Assembly: GCF_963583255.1 (NCBI RefSeq)
Contig: NC_084815.1
Location: forward strand, 744,001-808,000
From: Pyrus communis
Lineage: Eukaryota; Streptophyta; Magnoliopsida; Rosales; Rosaceae
Direction: 5' to 3'
DNA length: 64,000 bases
Part shown: positions 12,001 to 23,701 of the stretch, piece by piece
How positions within the stretch are numbered: position 1 is the first letter of the stretch
How the letters are laid out: each line of letters starts with the position of its first letter
Program-made: the position numbers and the translations under genes
Notes under the pieces: generated by a model
Databases searched by the model: none
Told to the model about the DNA's origin: nothing
What the model saw: the letters and a program-made list of their open reading frames with translations, nothing else

Positions 12001-14010
12001 AAGTCCATGACAAGATGAAACTGATGATCAAATTTACGGACGATATGTAAATTGCGGTCGTTTTCATTTGGGGAAACTTCGAATGTCCCTTTCACCGTTT
12101 CTTTATTTCCACTTCCTCTTGTAGGTTTAGTGGGCAGTTCGTATTTATCATGATGTTTATGCATCACTTAATAACATGCTTTGGCATTTTTCTCTCCGCT
12201 CCGCCTAACTATTGTTGGCTGAACCAAACTACTGACCAACACTACACGCATCTTAAACGCAACATGAAAAATTCAAGAAATTAAATTTTAATCGATAAAT
12301 AACCATAACAAATTAATAATATAGTTGCCAGATTTTGGCAACGTACTTTAAAACTACACTTGGGAATTTGGAAGATGATCATTTTGGCGAGTTTGCCAAA
12401 CTGGTTTATGGCACTTTCCTTATTTGGAGGGGTGAGGTGGGGGGTTTGTTAAATCTGGGTGAAACTTTTTACTGCATGCGGAAATATGGTGTAGATCGAG
12501 TAATAAGCATTGGTTAACTAAAAAGAGTATAAGCATTGGAAAGGGAGCAGAACTACGTCAAACAACAGACACCTGCAATCTGCATGCACCGCGTATCTAA
12601 ATGATAAGGCCTCTCTTTTATAAACTGCTTTCGCTTGGGATGCACGTGTTCTCTTGCTTCTATAGACTCTTTGAAGTAGTATTTTCCAATATATACACTT
12701 GTTATTAAACACATAAATAAATCCATTGCTTGCAAATTTGCAAGTTTATATGAACGTAGTTTAAGTTCGCACGATTTTATTAGGTTCGCACTCTCAGTTT
12801 TTTATTGAACACTGCATGTTAGCTAATGTTTCAAAATTGTGAAATATTTGTTTGGAGGGTCACTAGGGTTAGGGACGAAGTTAGAAATTTAATTAAGAGG
12901 GGGGCACCTTAAAAAATTTGAGCTTCTTTTTTGGACAAATAAAGCTAGTTCTTTTAAAAATGCTGAAAAAATTAAATTCAAAATGCCTAATTTTATTACT
13001 CTATTGTCTAATTTTGTCTTTAATTGTTGACAATTTAATGCTCATTTGTACTAATAAACCAAATACATGCAACTCAACAAGGTTTAGACATTAGTGCGTG
13101 AGAAAAATATACAGGATAGAGGCGCATTTAAAAACTAGAAGATGATTTTCCCTATTTTAATATGATTAATTGAATAATCTGCAAAGTAAAAAAAATGAGA
13201 ATGATTAATTGAATAATTTGTAATGCAAAAAAATGGGATGAGAGGGGGCATGTGCCCCCACTTGGGCCTTACCTCCCTCTGTCCATGACTAGGGTTATGG
13301 ATTTGAGATTTCTTTTATTGAAGGAATAATGCTTTCTGTATTACAAGTACTAACCACATTATTAAAAGATGGTCGGTAATGTGGGTTGTTAATGTGGTCC
13401 GAATAGCAACACTTTTACTAAAATGACCATAAAAGTAACAAAAAGCAGTACACTTATTAATCTATATTGATCTCTTGCTTTCACTCCAGGTTCAGCTTGG
13501 ACAATTTTATCAAGATCTTTTGCCGAGTATTGCGTCGTAGGGTGGGACAATCTGCCAAGGACTCTCCTCCTCTACTACACCAACTTTGTCTCGTCACCGG
13601 AAGGCTACTTCCAGACAGTAATATGCAACTCCGAAGACTACAAGAACACCACCGTCAATCACGACCTTCATTTCATTACATGGGATACACCTCCGAAGCA
13701 GCATCCGAGGTCTCTTGGACTGAGAGATTTCAGAAGAATGATTCTGAGCAACCGTCCATTTGCTAGAAAGTTCAAGAAAAATGCCCCTGTTCTAAACAAA
13801 ATTGATCGCGACCTTCTTAAACGACATCGCGGACAATTTGCTTACGGGGGATGGTGTTCTGGGAGTAATGGGAAGACGCAAAAGGTATGCTCGAGTTTGC
13901 AGAGAGAAAACTATGGCGTTTTAAGACCGGGATCGGGGTCTAGGAGGTTGAAATCTTTGTTAATGAAACTCCTCTCCACAAGGAACTTCAAGAAACAACA
14001 ATGCAGATGA
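9074..14010 (+). CDS. GT14 family glycosyltransferase (Core-2/I-branching type, UNE7-like)
   Basis: Four exons, 9074-9578, 9705-9780, 10316-10431 and 13490-14010, join into 1218 bases encoding 405 residues with GT-AG introns throughout. The N-terminus (residues about 5-23) is a hydrophobic signal anchor, giving a type II Golgi membrane protein. The catalytic GT14 domain follows: YLISASKGD, YLIHMD, a DWDWFINLSASDYPL motif, then GWK, the PGLYSLNKSE segment, SAWTILSRSFAEYC, and NHDLHFITWD near residue 300. Characterised plant members add glucuronic acid to arabinogalactan glycans; the exact substrate here is inferred. The donor at 9579 (GTATGG) was preferred over the nearby GTGAGT at 9585 because only the former keeps the frame into exon 2. 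Intron 3 is 3058 bp and holds several MITEs. No lesion is seen. It stands next to an MCTP locus, as Arabidopsis UNE7 does. Confidence 0.9.
10470..10635. mobile_element. MITE family C, copy 1 (in GT14 intron 3)
   Basis: An AT-rich non-coding repeat with ACACTAAAAAGTCAATCCTGG, a TATTATTTACTTTACCC-like segment and an AAGGTTTTCAAG...CATTAATTTTCC end. The same string of blocks recurs at 30490-30665. I recall this family as very frequent in apple-tribe genomes. Confidence 0.65.
10805..10960. mobile_element. MITE family C-like copy, inverted (in GT14 intron 3)
   Basis: Shares GTTTTTCGTTAAAAATGAAT and AGTACCGGAAGTG blocks with the family C copies but in the opposite orientation, and begins with GGAAAATTAACGAAAAG. 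Non-coding. Confidence 0.5.
12863..13297. mobile_element. MITE with perfect 9-bp direct repeat (in GT14 intron 3)
   Basis: A 417-bp non-coding insert (12872-13288) sits between two copies of CTAGGGTTA (12863-12871 and 13289-13297). Its ends are only weakly inverted (GGGACGAAG versus TCATGGACAGAG read in reverse). A purine-rich GAGGGGGCA near each end gives partial internal symmetry. The superfamily is uncertain; the duplication length fits Mutator or hAT-like elements. Confidence 0.7.
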
Positions 14011-15248
14011 TTCTTTTTATAACCAAAATTAATGAATTGCATGCTTGTAATTGTGTGTTCTCTACATGATTTTTCGAAATTTGGGGTGTTTTTTTATTAT
14101 TATTTTTTTTATATTTTTTTATATATCTTTATGATAATAGCTAGTTAGCTAGCAAGCTTCAGAGTCTTAAGGATTGAATCACTTCTATTGCCTAGTTTGA
14201 AGGGTACTCCTTCTATTTTGCCAAGGTAAACCCTAAAGCATGCCACATAAAGGGGCACTAAACAAGCAATTGAACACATTATATTGTTATCTGTTTACTT
14301 TGTTTTTTCTTTTCCAACACAATTCTTAACGTCTTATTGTTTGAGTTAAATCACATAGATGATATGCACTTGTGCTTGAATGACTCAAGACCAATTGCAC
14401 GATAATTTTTAATTAAGGGTTTACGGTTTGGTAAGAGGTTAGCAACTTAGTTGGTTAAAATCATTCCCTCTTGCCTTGGGTTTTTTATTTGAATTCCGCC
14501 TATCTCATTATTGTTCATATCCAACAAAAGAAAAAGATATAGAGCTTTGGTGGGTTAGGCAACAATAAACAAGCAAGCAATAAAAATATTGATTATTACA
14601 AGAGTTTACTCGATACTTTTTGGTTGAATAATTTAACTTTGCCTGTTCAAAATTAGTTTAAATTAGAATTCAAATCTTTTTGCATTCATTTTGTGTGTTG
14701 TCATTCTGTAGATTTTAACATTGATTGACACGTGTTCATAAACTTAACCTTCGTTAACTCTGTTTTCATAAACTTAATACATATCAATCAATAATAGAAA
14801 TCATACAGAGACCTCATACAAAATTAATGCAAAAAATTTAAACTCTTTAAATTAATGTTTTTCAATGCTTTAACCAGCTAAGTAGCCGAGCAGATGCAAA
14901 GTCTCTATAGTAGCCGAGCAGATGCAAAGTCTCTCTTTCTCGACGTGAGATTCATATTTGCAACATGTACTTGTAGTATTGTGAAGGCTGATTTATACTA
15001 CGATCACTTCCTCGATCGTATACTTTTGAATTTAGATGAAATCGCCCACAGACAACAACGGTCACTTCACTATTCTTCCACCTTTTTGAGTGCATTATTT
15101 CAAGTTCCAATTGAGTAATTAAAAAAATAATATTCATATTAAATACCCCAATGAAAAACAAAAAAGAAAACAAAGAATCATCATCAGTTTGCAGCTAGCT
15201 ACTTGACTAGCAGCTACGTACTTCACCAACAGAGTGGCCCATATCACC
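14011..15248. other. Spacer between GT14 and MCTP loci
   Basis: The first few hundred bases are presumed 3' UTR and downstream flank of the GT14 gene, including a T-rich tract at 14090-14130. No gene is seen. A 28-bp tandem duplication, AGTAGCCGAGCAGATGCAAA and following bases, starts at 14881 and 14909. Confidence 0.45.
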
Positions 15249-15879
15249 CTACATAATCTGGTCAGAGAGCGACGGAAATTGCCGGAAAAAGTTGGCGGGA
15301 ACCGAAGGCATGTCGTCGCGGAACCGTGGGTGGCGCAAGTAGTAGAACCCTGACCCCAACACAAAGGCCTTGAATGGCACCATGTAAGACACCAAGGAAG
15401 CTACCACGCAAAACACCACAAATATTCCCGCGGCCCTTGGATCCCTCCAATTAAACAGGGCCTCCAAATGCTCCCCTTGGGCTGCCACGTCACCCAAAAG
15501 TGTTTGGGCCCTACCTCCGAGGGTCTGGAGTCGATCGTTTCGGATACGAATTATATCTGACGGTCGCGTGGATGGAAACCCGTCGAGCTCCTCGTCTAAC
15601 TCTTCTGGGCTCACAGCATCGACGTAGGACATTCTCAGGTCCATATTATGTGGGCCCAATTGACGATACCGCGACTGTACCAATAGGATGAAGAAGGCAT
15701 ACATGAATACAGTGGGTAACACCAAATGCAGACAAATTACAACCGCCAAGGGTAGTACGTGCACTAAAACGGTGGTGGGAGGATGAAGCCACGTGCAGAT
15801 TCCATCAAGCCAAAGGGCCAATGTAGCTGCACGTGATAGGCACCCCACCACGCGAAACCAGTTGGCCTTTCTTCTCCTC

Positions 15880-16064
15880 ATGCTCTTGAGAAATTTTTTA
15901 TTGTGAACAGAACACGAATGATGCATCATATGTTTTTATATAAATGGTAGGAAATTTTATGTTTTAAGTTGTTAACTTTTTAACACATATATCCCATCAT
16001 TTATATAATGACACGTGGTGTACCATCTCATGTATCGGTCACATTGAAAAATCTCTTTATGCTC
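15880..16064. mobile_element. MITE family B, copy 2, inside the MCTP coding sequence
   Basis: A 173-bp element (15886-16058) with terminal inverted repeats TTGAGAAATTTTT and TCAATGTGACCG-type ends lies between direct repeats ATGCTC (15880-15885 and 16059-16064). On the minus strand GAGCAT encodes part of the W-S-M-R motif that opens the membrane region. The MITE thus splits a conserved codon run, and its excised sequence would join cleanly there. Confidence 0.85.
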
Positions 16065-17050
16065 CAGTGCCAGAATCCAACATGAACTGAACCACCTCTT
16101 GTCCCAACGGCGGCTTGCACGCTGAGCCGTGACAATCCGCATAGCCGAGTTCCTCAGAATATCTTGTTGTGCTCTACCTAGTGGGCGTACGTAATGCACC
16201 CTAGGAAGCATTGGTGACGTGTAAGCTTGGATCAAACTAATCCACGATGAACATGAGAATCTAACGGCTATCTCAATCTCTCCCATTTTCTTGGCTCCAC
16301 CAGGAAGCAACACCGTAAGGGAATATGAGCTCATGTACACCCGATTCATATACAAAGTGGATAGTCTCACACGGATCTTTCCGATCCGGATATCCTTCTC
16401 GAGTTTTCCCGCTTCATCGCGCTTGTACCTCTCGTTATAAAAAAAACTCCAATCGTGAGAACAGTACAAGGGTCGTACACGTCCCAAGTGTACTGCTTGT
16501 TCCAGCGTGGATTAAACCGATCAAGAATAGTTTGTGTCCGGACCCACTTCGGCCTGTATTTGGCAACCACGTATATATCAGTGGTCCCACACACACCATT
16601 TTTGGTCTTCACCAAAAGCAAATTCGTGGCCCCGTGAAACCCAACTTCCAACAATCCAATCGGTGATTTCGCCAGCTGCTTTGCCGCCGCTCTAACGTCG
16701 TTTATCACGTGGGCCACCTCATCCAGCACGTGATACCCGCCTTCTAAACAAACTCGTAGGTGTATTCTTCTTGCGTAAGGACACATCTCATCACCAACCA
16801 GATTGAACCACCTAGACTTTGGCATGGCCCAATCATCACTCCGCTTCTCAATACTCGGCACGTGTACCTTGGCATGGCCCACAGAATGCCCAATGGTTAC
16901 GTCCTCAAGGATCAGGATCCTCTCCTGAGCTAAGGGTGAGGATCATTCTGATCAAGCCCATCTGGCCGTTAAAATTTTATCCAAGGGTTACAATTGTAGT
17001 CATTGGATAAAATTTCAATGTCCCAATAGGCTTGATTAGGAGGATCCTCA

Positions 17051-17241
17051 CCCTTAGCTAGGGATGACAATTCTAACCGTTAAACTCATTAACCGTGGAT
17101 AATCGCCCTAATGGATTGGATTTGGATATGCAAATTCTGGTATGGTTTGGATATGGGAAAAAACCGTTAACTTTATTCGGTTATGGTTTTGGATATGGTT
17201 ATAGGGGTACCCAATCTATATCCGTACCCGAATCCGATCCG

Positions 17242-17294
<53 letters not shown>

Positions 17295-18138
17295 ATATAT
17301 ATATATATATATATTATATCTTATTCAATTATGCTTTTTGAAGTCTTCGAATCATGCCCACAATGTGTTCAATTATTCATATCCCTATAGTACTAATTCA
17401 TTATGCATGCATTAAACCCTATACTATCTTTATTATGCACACATCAGACATACCAACAACCTCATCAATTCAATACTTTTATTGTTATACTCAACCAAAT
17501 TAATTCATTGAATCATTTTATATATCAATTATCAAATGTTCTAAGTTTATCAGATTCATTTCTCTTCAAGAGTTTCACTATCAAGAAATTGGTGCATGTT
17601 GTAAGCTCAATGGTAATCTTTCATTCTTTTTCATGTTATTTGATTCAAGCAAATTATCAATTAGTGTCAGTTTTTCAGTTTATTACATATGTTATGAGCC
17701 CATAGAATTATGCAAAATTAAATCAATAATTGTCTTCTTATTTGTTGTCATATATTTAGTTTACATGCTTTATCTTCCTTTCGTATTTGTTTTTGTCCTC
17801 TTTTTCTTTTTTATTGGACCAATTTATTATATTGGCTTATCATGAACAACTTCAAATATATATTGTTATGTTTTTTGTAATTGGATGTGGCTATTTAATG
17901 GAAAAATTAGTATCTACTAAAATTTATACTGCGTCAATTGAATAAATATTTTTTTTTTTTTTTTGACGAAGATGGATATAACCGATAACCGATTGAAAAT
18001 CCGTTACCCGGTGAATATGGTTATGGATAATCCCCGATGGTTATTTTGTGGTTATGAGTATGGTTAATTTTCATAATTATGAGGATAAATATAATATTTC
18101 TATCCCCAAACCGAACTGTTGTCATCCCTACCCTTAGC
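17051..18138. mobile_element. Ds-like non-autonomous hAT element with perfect 8-bp TSD
   Basis: The element is 17059-18130 (1072 bp). Its ends are the 12-bp inverted repeat TAGGGATGACAA / TTGTCATCCCTA, close to the 11-bp ends of maize Ac/Ds. The 8-bp direct repeat CCCTTAGC flanks it at 17051-17058 and 18131-18138, the hAT duplication length. The interior has no transposase frame. Subterminal regions repeat GGATATGGTTAT/ATAACC-type motifs in both orientations, as expected for transposase-binding repeats, and a long (TA)n tract lies at 17245-17315. It sits inside the right arm of the Mutator-like MITE, so it inserted later. Confidence 0.92.
17247..17314. repeat. (TA)n microsatellite inside the hAT element
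   Basis: About 22 TA repeats, a short TTTGA interruption, then about 10 more. It can form a cruciform and is likely length-variable. Confidence 0.9.
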
Positions 18139-19298
18139 TCAAGAGAAGATCCTGATCCCATCCTCAACGATAAAAAAAACATAAACGGCTCGAACGGCTT
18201 GGCGACTACAAACACCAAGTCTTCGTTCCAAGTCGAGTTGCTGGAGCTTGATGACGTGGACCCTATGGCGGTCATACTGGTCTTAAAAAGCTGTGGGCCC
18301 AGTTGAACGGGTTGAACTTTCACGTAAAGTTCGGGATTTTGTGCATTTGCGGGTTTAGCTTCGGATCCCGAACCTAGCTGCAGAAACTGGGTTTGGATGA
18401 CCGTTAATCTCAAATACCAAAGCCTTGGAGATAGATACACCTTAGCTCGAGTCTCGGGTATCAACCCGCCCGAATCCTACTGCCACGCCTCCTGAAACTC
18501 CTCGTCCGCCTGAGTCCCGATCCACACCGCCAGCATGACATCATTCCTCGCTGACTTCTCGGACTCCAGAGTGTACCATTGAGGAGCCAGGGGACTATCC
18601 GGGGGGACTCGCTTCGACACCTCCTGCAGATCAAACGACACTGTACCAAGGCAGCTCTCTGTTTTGACCGACGGTTCGTTTTCCTTCTTCTCCTCCGCCT
18701 CCGCCCACACAAAAACTTCCAGAGACGTCGAATTCAATCCTTCATTGTCGAACGCGAACACTTGTTCCCAGTCTTGCCGATCTGCATCTTGGTCTTCATG
18801 TTGTGCGTTCCGATTGCCAGCTTGGTGTAAACGGATTCCGTTGTAGTGGGGCCTGCATTTACTCTCTTGGATTTCACGGCCCGAACATAAAGGAACAGCG
18901 TACGATCGACGAGATCATACGCGCTCCGGTTCCGATTCCGAGCCAACGGCTGAAGCTCGAGCTCGTTGATTCCGCCGTTTATCACCTCCGCGTTCTTCTC
19001 TTTCTCCATTTGCTTTGTCTTCTCCACCACAGCGTAGGCGATTGGCGGATTATGAACCTCCGGCGGTGAAGTTGGTGACATGGTAGCAATTGAAGCCTCC
19101 TCCGCCTTTTCTGGTGGCTTCGGCTTCTCCTCCGATTTCGCCACCTCTTTAGGCTTTTCTTCTTGTTTATTATCAGTCTCCTCTTTCTTTTTCTCTGTTT
19201 TTACCGCCGCTGCCTTCGGATTTTGATCCTCTGCTTTTAGATTCTCAGGAGGCTTCTCCTCCGTCACGGGCGGAGTATCACTATATCAATGGAATATG

Positions 19299-19597
19299 TG
19301 ATAGAATATTAAGGTTTGTGGACGTAGTGGTTTTATCCACTACGTAAACATAGGGTTATCTTTTGTAAGCAGGTTAACTGCATGGTTCAATAAATCCTAG
19401 TTTTTAGGAATCAGTTGTAGTTGTTTTCTTAGAGACTTAGTCATTTACCACGTTTAGGATTATGTTTAACGTGGGCTGCAGTTTTTCCGTTCCATTTGTT
19501 TGTAAGGCTTATTTATAGCCAGTTTCTTGTTTGTTGTTTAATAAGACAATCCTTCCAGTTCGCAGAGATCTTTTTCAGCATATACTTAGGTTTAACA
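19299..19597 (+). repeat. 5' LTR of the young copia element
   Basis: Starts TGATAGAATATT and ends AGGTTTAACA. A TTATTTATAGCC segment near 19512 is a plausible TATA box. Sequence and length match the 3' LTR at 23702-24000 with no difference found by eye. Confidence 0.95.
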
Positions 19598-19599
19598 TT

Positions 19600-19612
19600 T
19601 GGTATCAGAGCC
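19600..19612 (+). other. Primer-binding site
   Basis: TGGTATCAGAGCC, two bases after the LTR end, is complementary to the 3' end of initiator methionine tRNA, the usual copia primer. Confidence 0.9.
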
Positions 19613-19677
19613 CCACCCTGGGGCTCTTGATCGAAGCTTGAGAGATCGTAATCTTTTGAGTGCAGAAGTACGTGAAC

Positions 19678-22600
19678 ATGGCAGGAGAAGGAAGTGGTTT
19701 TGTGCAAGCATCCATCCCGAAGCTGGAAGGGCATTACGATCATTGGGCAATGCTTATGGAAAATTTCCTACGTTCAAAGGAATATTGGAGTCTTGTGGAG
19801 CATGGAATTCCTGCAGTAGCAGAATGAGGTTCACTCTCAGAAGGGCAACGAAAAGTGTTCGAGGAGCACAAGTTGAAAGATTTAAAGGCTAAGAACTATC
19901 TGTTTCAAGCAATCGACCGAGCTGTTTTGGAAACAATCCTGAACAAGGACACGGCTAAAGAGATTTGGGATTCGTTGAAGCAGAAGTATCAAGGAACTGC
20001 TCGAGTCAAACGAGCACAGTTGCAGGCTCTTCGAAAGGAGTTTGAGATGCTACACATGAAGACAGGAGAGACTGTGAACGAATTCTTTGGTCGAACGTTA
20101 ACCATAGCCAACAAAAGAAGGATCAATGGTGACAAACTGACAGATGTAGAAGTTATTGAGAAGATTTTGAGATCGATGACTCCTAAGTATGACTATGTGG
20201 TTTGTTCAATTGAGGAATCCAAAGACTTGGACATTCTTTCAATTGACGAACTGCAAAGTAGTTTGTTGGTTCATGAGCAGCGGATGATTGGACATGTCGT
20301 GGAAGAACAAGCACTAAAGGTGGTTCACGAAGAGAACTATGGTGGAAGAGGCCGTGGTCGCGGAAGCTATCGTGGAAGAGGTAGAGGAAGGGGCAGACAG
20401 ATGTTTGACAAGTCAACAATTGAATGCTATAACTGTCATGAGCTAGGGCATTTTCAGTATGAATGCCCCAAGAGAGACAAGGAAGGAAAAGTCAACTATG
20501 CAGAAGCAAGTGAAGAGATGTTGCTCATGGCATACGTGGATACTCAGGAGATCAAAGAGGACATCTGGTTTCTGGATTCTGGTTGCAGTAACCATATGTG
20601 TGGAAAGAGAGCATTGTTCTCGGACTTTGATGGAAGTTTCAGAGAAACGGTGAAACTGGGAAACAATACTAGCATGGCTGTGATGGGGAAAGGGAACATT
20701 CGACTTCAAGTGCATGGAATAATTCAGGTGATCACGGGCGTGTTTTACATACCTGCCTTAAAGAACAATCTCCTGAGTATTGGTCAGCTTCAGGAGAGAG
20801 GTCTTGCTATTCTCATTAAACAAGGGAGGTGCAAGATCTACCATCCTGAACGAGGACTGATTATAGAGACGGTCATGGCTGCAAATCGCATGTTCATTCT
20901 TGTTGCTCAGCATCAATTCAATGAAAAGGCATGTTTCACAGCCATTACAGATGATCTAGTTCAATTGTGGCACTGTCGATATGGGCACTTGAATCTTGGC
21001 GGATTAAAGACGCTACAACAGAAGCAAATGGTGAGCGGACTACCAGAAATAAGGGACTCCTCAAGAGTGTGTGAGAACTGTCTGATAGGCAAGCAATCAA
21101 GAGATCCTTTTTCCAAAGCACAGTACGTGGAGGGCTGATCAAATCTTAGAACTTGTCCATGCAGACATATGTGGCCCGATACAACCTACATCTAACAGCA
21201 AGAAGAGGTATCTACTCACATTCATTGATGATTTTAGTCGTAAGACTTGGATCTATTTTCTAATTGAGAAGTCAGAAGCTTTTAAAACCTTTAAAGCATT
21301 CAAAAGCCTTGTGGAGAAAGAAACAGGTGCAAGTATCAAAAGTCTACGCACGGATCGTGGAGGGGAATTCACATCTCATGAATTTGCTGAATTCTGTGTT
21401 GAGAATGGGATTCAACGTCAACTCACAGCAGCCTACACCCCACAGCAGAATGGAGTGGCTGAACGCAAGAATAGGACCATCATGAACATGGTTCGAAGTC
21501 TATTGATCGAAAAGAAGATGCCAAAGACCTTTTGGCCAGAAGCAGCAAACTGGACCGTGCATGTGCTCAACAGAAGTCCCACGTTTGCAGTAAAAAATAA
21601 AACTCCCGAGGAGGCATGGAGTGGGACGATACCATCAGTAAGTTACTTCAGGATTTTTGGATGTATTTCATATGTACATGTTCCAGATAATAAAAGGACT
21701 AAGCTGGATGACAAAAGTCTGAAGTGCGTGCTGCTTGGAGTAAGCGAAGGGACGAAGGCTTATCGACTCTTTGATCCAGTCTCGCAAAAAATCATAATTA
21801 GTCGTGATGTTCGTTTTGATGAGAACAATAGCTGGGATTGGGAGGAACATTATCCTGAAGCTGTCTTAGCAGTGTTGGAGTGGGATGACGATGAAGATGA
21901 ACCAACTGAAGATAATGATGTTGATAATCAGGGAGAAGATGGCAATGATTCTGGTGAGAATGACAATAACACAGGCAGCAACAGTGACTCGGATCAAGTC
22001 TCGGAAGTAAATGCATCCAGTCCAGAGGAAGGCAGAACTACGGCTCCGCCAATATGGATGAGAGATTACGTAACAGGAGAAGGATTATCTGAAGAAGAGG
22101 ACATGGTGCATCTGGCATTTTTAGCTGACAGTGATCCGCTTCACTACAATGAAGCTGTGACAAGTTCTAAATGGAGGAAAGCTATGGATGTAGAAATTGC
22201 AGCCATTGAAAGGAATAACACCTGGGAATTAACGGATTTACCTAAAGGGGGAAAGAAGATTGGAGTCAAATGGGTTTACAAAACGAAGCTTAATGAGAAT
22301 GGAGAGGTGGATAAGTACAAAGCTCGGCTGGTGGCTAAGGGGTATGCTCAGGAATATGGGATCGACTATGCTGAAGTATTCGCTCCTGTGGCCAGGTTAG
22401 AAACTGTTCGAATTGTGATTGCACTTGCTGCGCAAAAGGACTGGACAATTCATCAATTGGACGTGAAAAGTGCTTTTCTACATGGGGAGGTTAATGAAGA
22501 AGTATTTGTAGAACAACCACCTGGGTATGTACTGAAGGATAAAGAGCATAAAGTTTACAAGCTAAGAAAAGCTTTATATGGACTTAAACAAGCCCCTCGT

Positions 22601-23674
22601 GCTTGGTATAGTCGTATTGAAGTTTATTTCTTGAAGGAAGGGTTTGTGAAATGTCCATATGAGCACACCTTGTTTATCAAAACTGGCGATGGAGGTAAAA
22701 TTCTCGTTGTTTGTCTATATGTTGACGATCTCATTTATACTGGCAATGATGAATACATGTTCACTGAGTTTAAGCAGTCAATGATGAATGAGTTTGAAAT
22801 GACTGATCTTGGCAAGATGAGATACTTTCTTGGAATCGAAGTTTTGCAGCAGGAAGAAGGATTATTTATATGTCAAAAGAAGTATGCACAGGATGTGTTG
22901 AAAAGGTTCAATATAGAGAATTGCAACTCAGTACAGAATCCTATTGTTCCAGGTACCAAGTTGACAAAGGATGACACGGGTGAAAAGGTCAACAGCACTG
23001 TCTACAAACAAATCGTGGGGAGTCTCATGTATCTTACAGCCACTCGGCCTGACACTATGTTTGTGGTAAGTTTACTTAGCAGATTTATGGAGTGTCCAAC
23101 AGAAATGCATTTGGCAGCAGCAAAAAGGGTTCTGAGGTATTTGAAAGGCACGATTGGTCTCGGGATTCAATACAGCAAGGGAGGACATGCTGAGCTCAGA
23201 GGTTTTTCAGATAGTGATTATGCAGGCGACTTAGATGACAGAAAGAGCACATCGGGGTATCTGTTTATGTTGAGTGCAGGAGCTGTGTGTTGGGCTTCGA
23301 AGAAGCAACCTATAGTTACATTATCAACAACTGAAGCTGAGTTTATAGCAGCAGCTTCATGTGCATGTCAAGCAATCTGGTTGAGAAGGATAATGCAAGA
23401 ACTATGTCAAGTCCAGCGAGGTCCTACAACAATTTATTGTGACAATAGCTCAGCAATAAAGCTCTCTAGGAATCCTGTCATGCACGGTCGAAGCAAACAC
23501 ATAGATGTGCGCTTCCATTTTCTTCGTGAATTAACTAAAGATGAAACTGTGCAGCTGGTCCATTGCATCACTCAGGAGCAAATAGCAGATATATTCACTA
23601 AGCCTTTAAAGACTGATGCCTTTCTGAAGATGCGTGGGCTTATGGGGATGCGTTTGGAATCAGGTGTAAACTGA
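19678..23674 (+). pseudogene. copia gag-pol polyprotein gene, two lesions
   Basis: The gag start is the ATG at 19678. An in-frame TGA at 19825-19827 cuts gag after 49 codons. The frame then stays open to 21138, with a zinc knuckle CYNCHELGHFQYEC, the protease motif LDSGCSNHM and the integrase HHCC finger. A net +1 frameshift near 21125, best explained by a 4-base insertion, ends it. From there to 23674 the second frame holds the integrase core (RTDRGGEF), reverse transcriptase with the YVDD active site near 22722, and RNase H. Length and order fit a single copia polyprotein of about 1330 codons. All motifs I can check are conserved, so the lesions are recent. Confidence 0.92.
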
Positions 23675-23690
23675 TTGCAATGCAATTAGT

Positions 23691-23701
23691 TTAAGGGAGG
23701 A
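23691..23701 (+). other. Polypurine tract
   Basis: TTAAGGGAGGA immediately precedes the 3' LTR, in the position used to prime plus-strand synthesis. Confidence 0.8.

Larger units (their letters stand above)
16900..18167. mobile_element. Mutator-like MITE inside the MCTP coding sequence, split by a hAT element
   Basis: The MITE occupies 16909-17058 and 18139-18158 (170 bp without its guest). It has inverted repeats of roughly 50 bp: the left end begins GGATCAGGATCCTCTCCTGA and the right end read in reverse begins GGATCAGGATCTTCTCTTGA. The flanking 9-mers CGTCCTCAA (16900-16908) and CATCCTCAA (18159-18167) differ at one base and encode the same V-E-D position of the third C2 domain on either side. 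This is an old insertion into coding sequence. Confidence 0.88.
15249..19290 (-). pseudogene. MCTP14-like multiple-C2-domain transmembrane protein, broken
   Basis: MCTPs tether ER to plasma membrane at plasmodesmata through C2 domains and a C-terminal membrane region. Reading from the 5' side: an acidic/basic Pro-Glu-Lys linker (19267-19000), one C2 domain (about 18930-18480), a second (about 18460-18168), a third (16899-16367 and onward), and the PRT_C membrane region (about 16350-15249) ending SLSDQIM and a stop. The linker and C2 wording match what I remember of Arabidopsis MCTP14. Family members have about 1000 residues and one exon. Lesions: no first C2 domain; frameshift near 18770; TAG at 18477-18479; frameshift in a T-run near 18175; a MITE-plus-hAT insert at 16909-18158; frameshift in a T-run near 16442; frameshift near 16110; a MITE at 15886-16058. 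A copia element abuts the 5' end. Loss of function is certain if the sequence is right; a few frameshifts could be errors, the insertions not. Confidence 0.93.

Noticed and set aside
14420..14520. tRNA-like phrases such as TTAGTTGGTTAAAAT
   Set aside because: No acceptor stem or T-loop could be paired; similar phrases at 55790 and 56130 also failed. No tRNA gene is supported.
16325..19069. Plus-strand frames across the MCTP locus
   Set aside because: They are shadows of the minus-strand pseudogene or of the MITE and hAT inserts.
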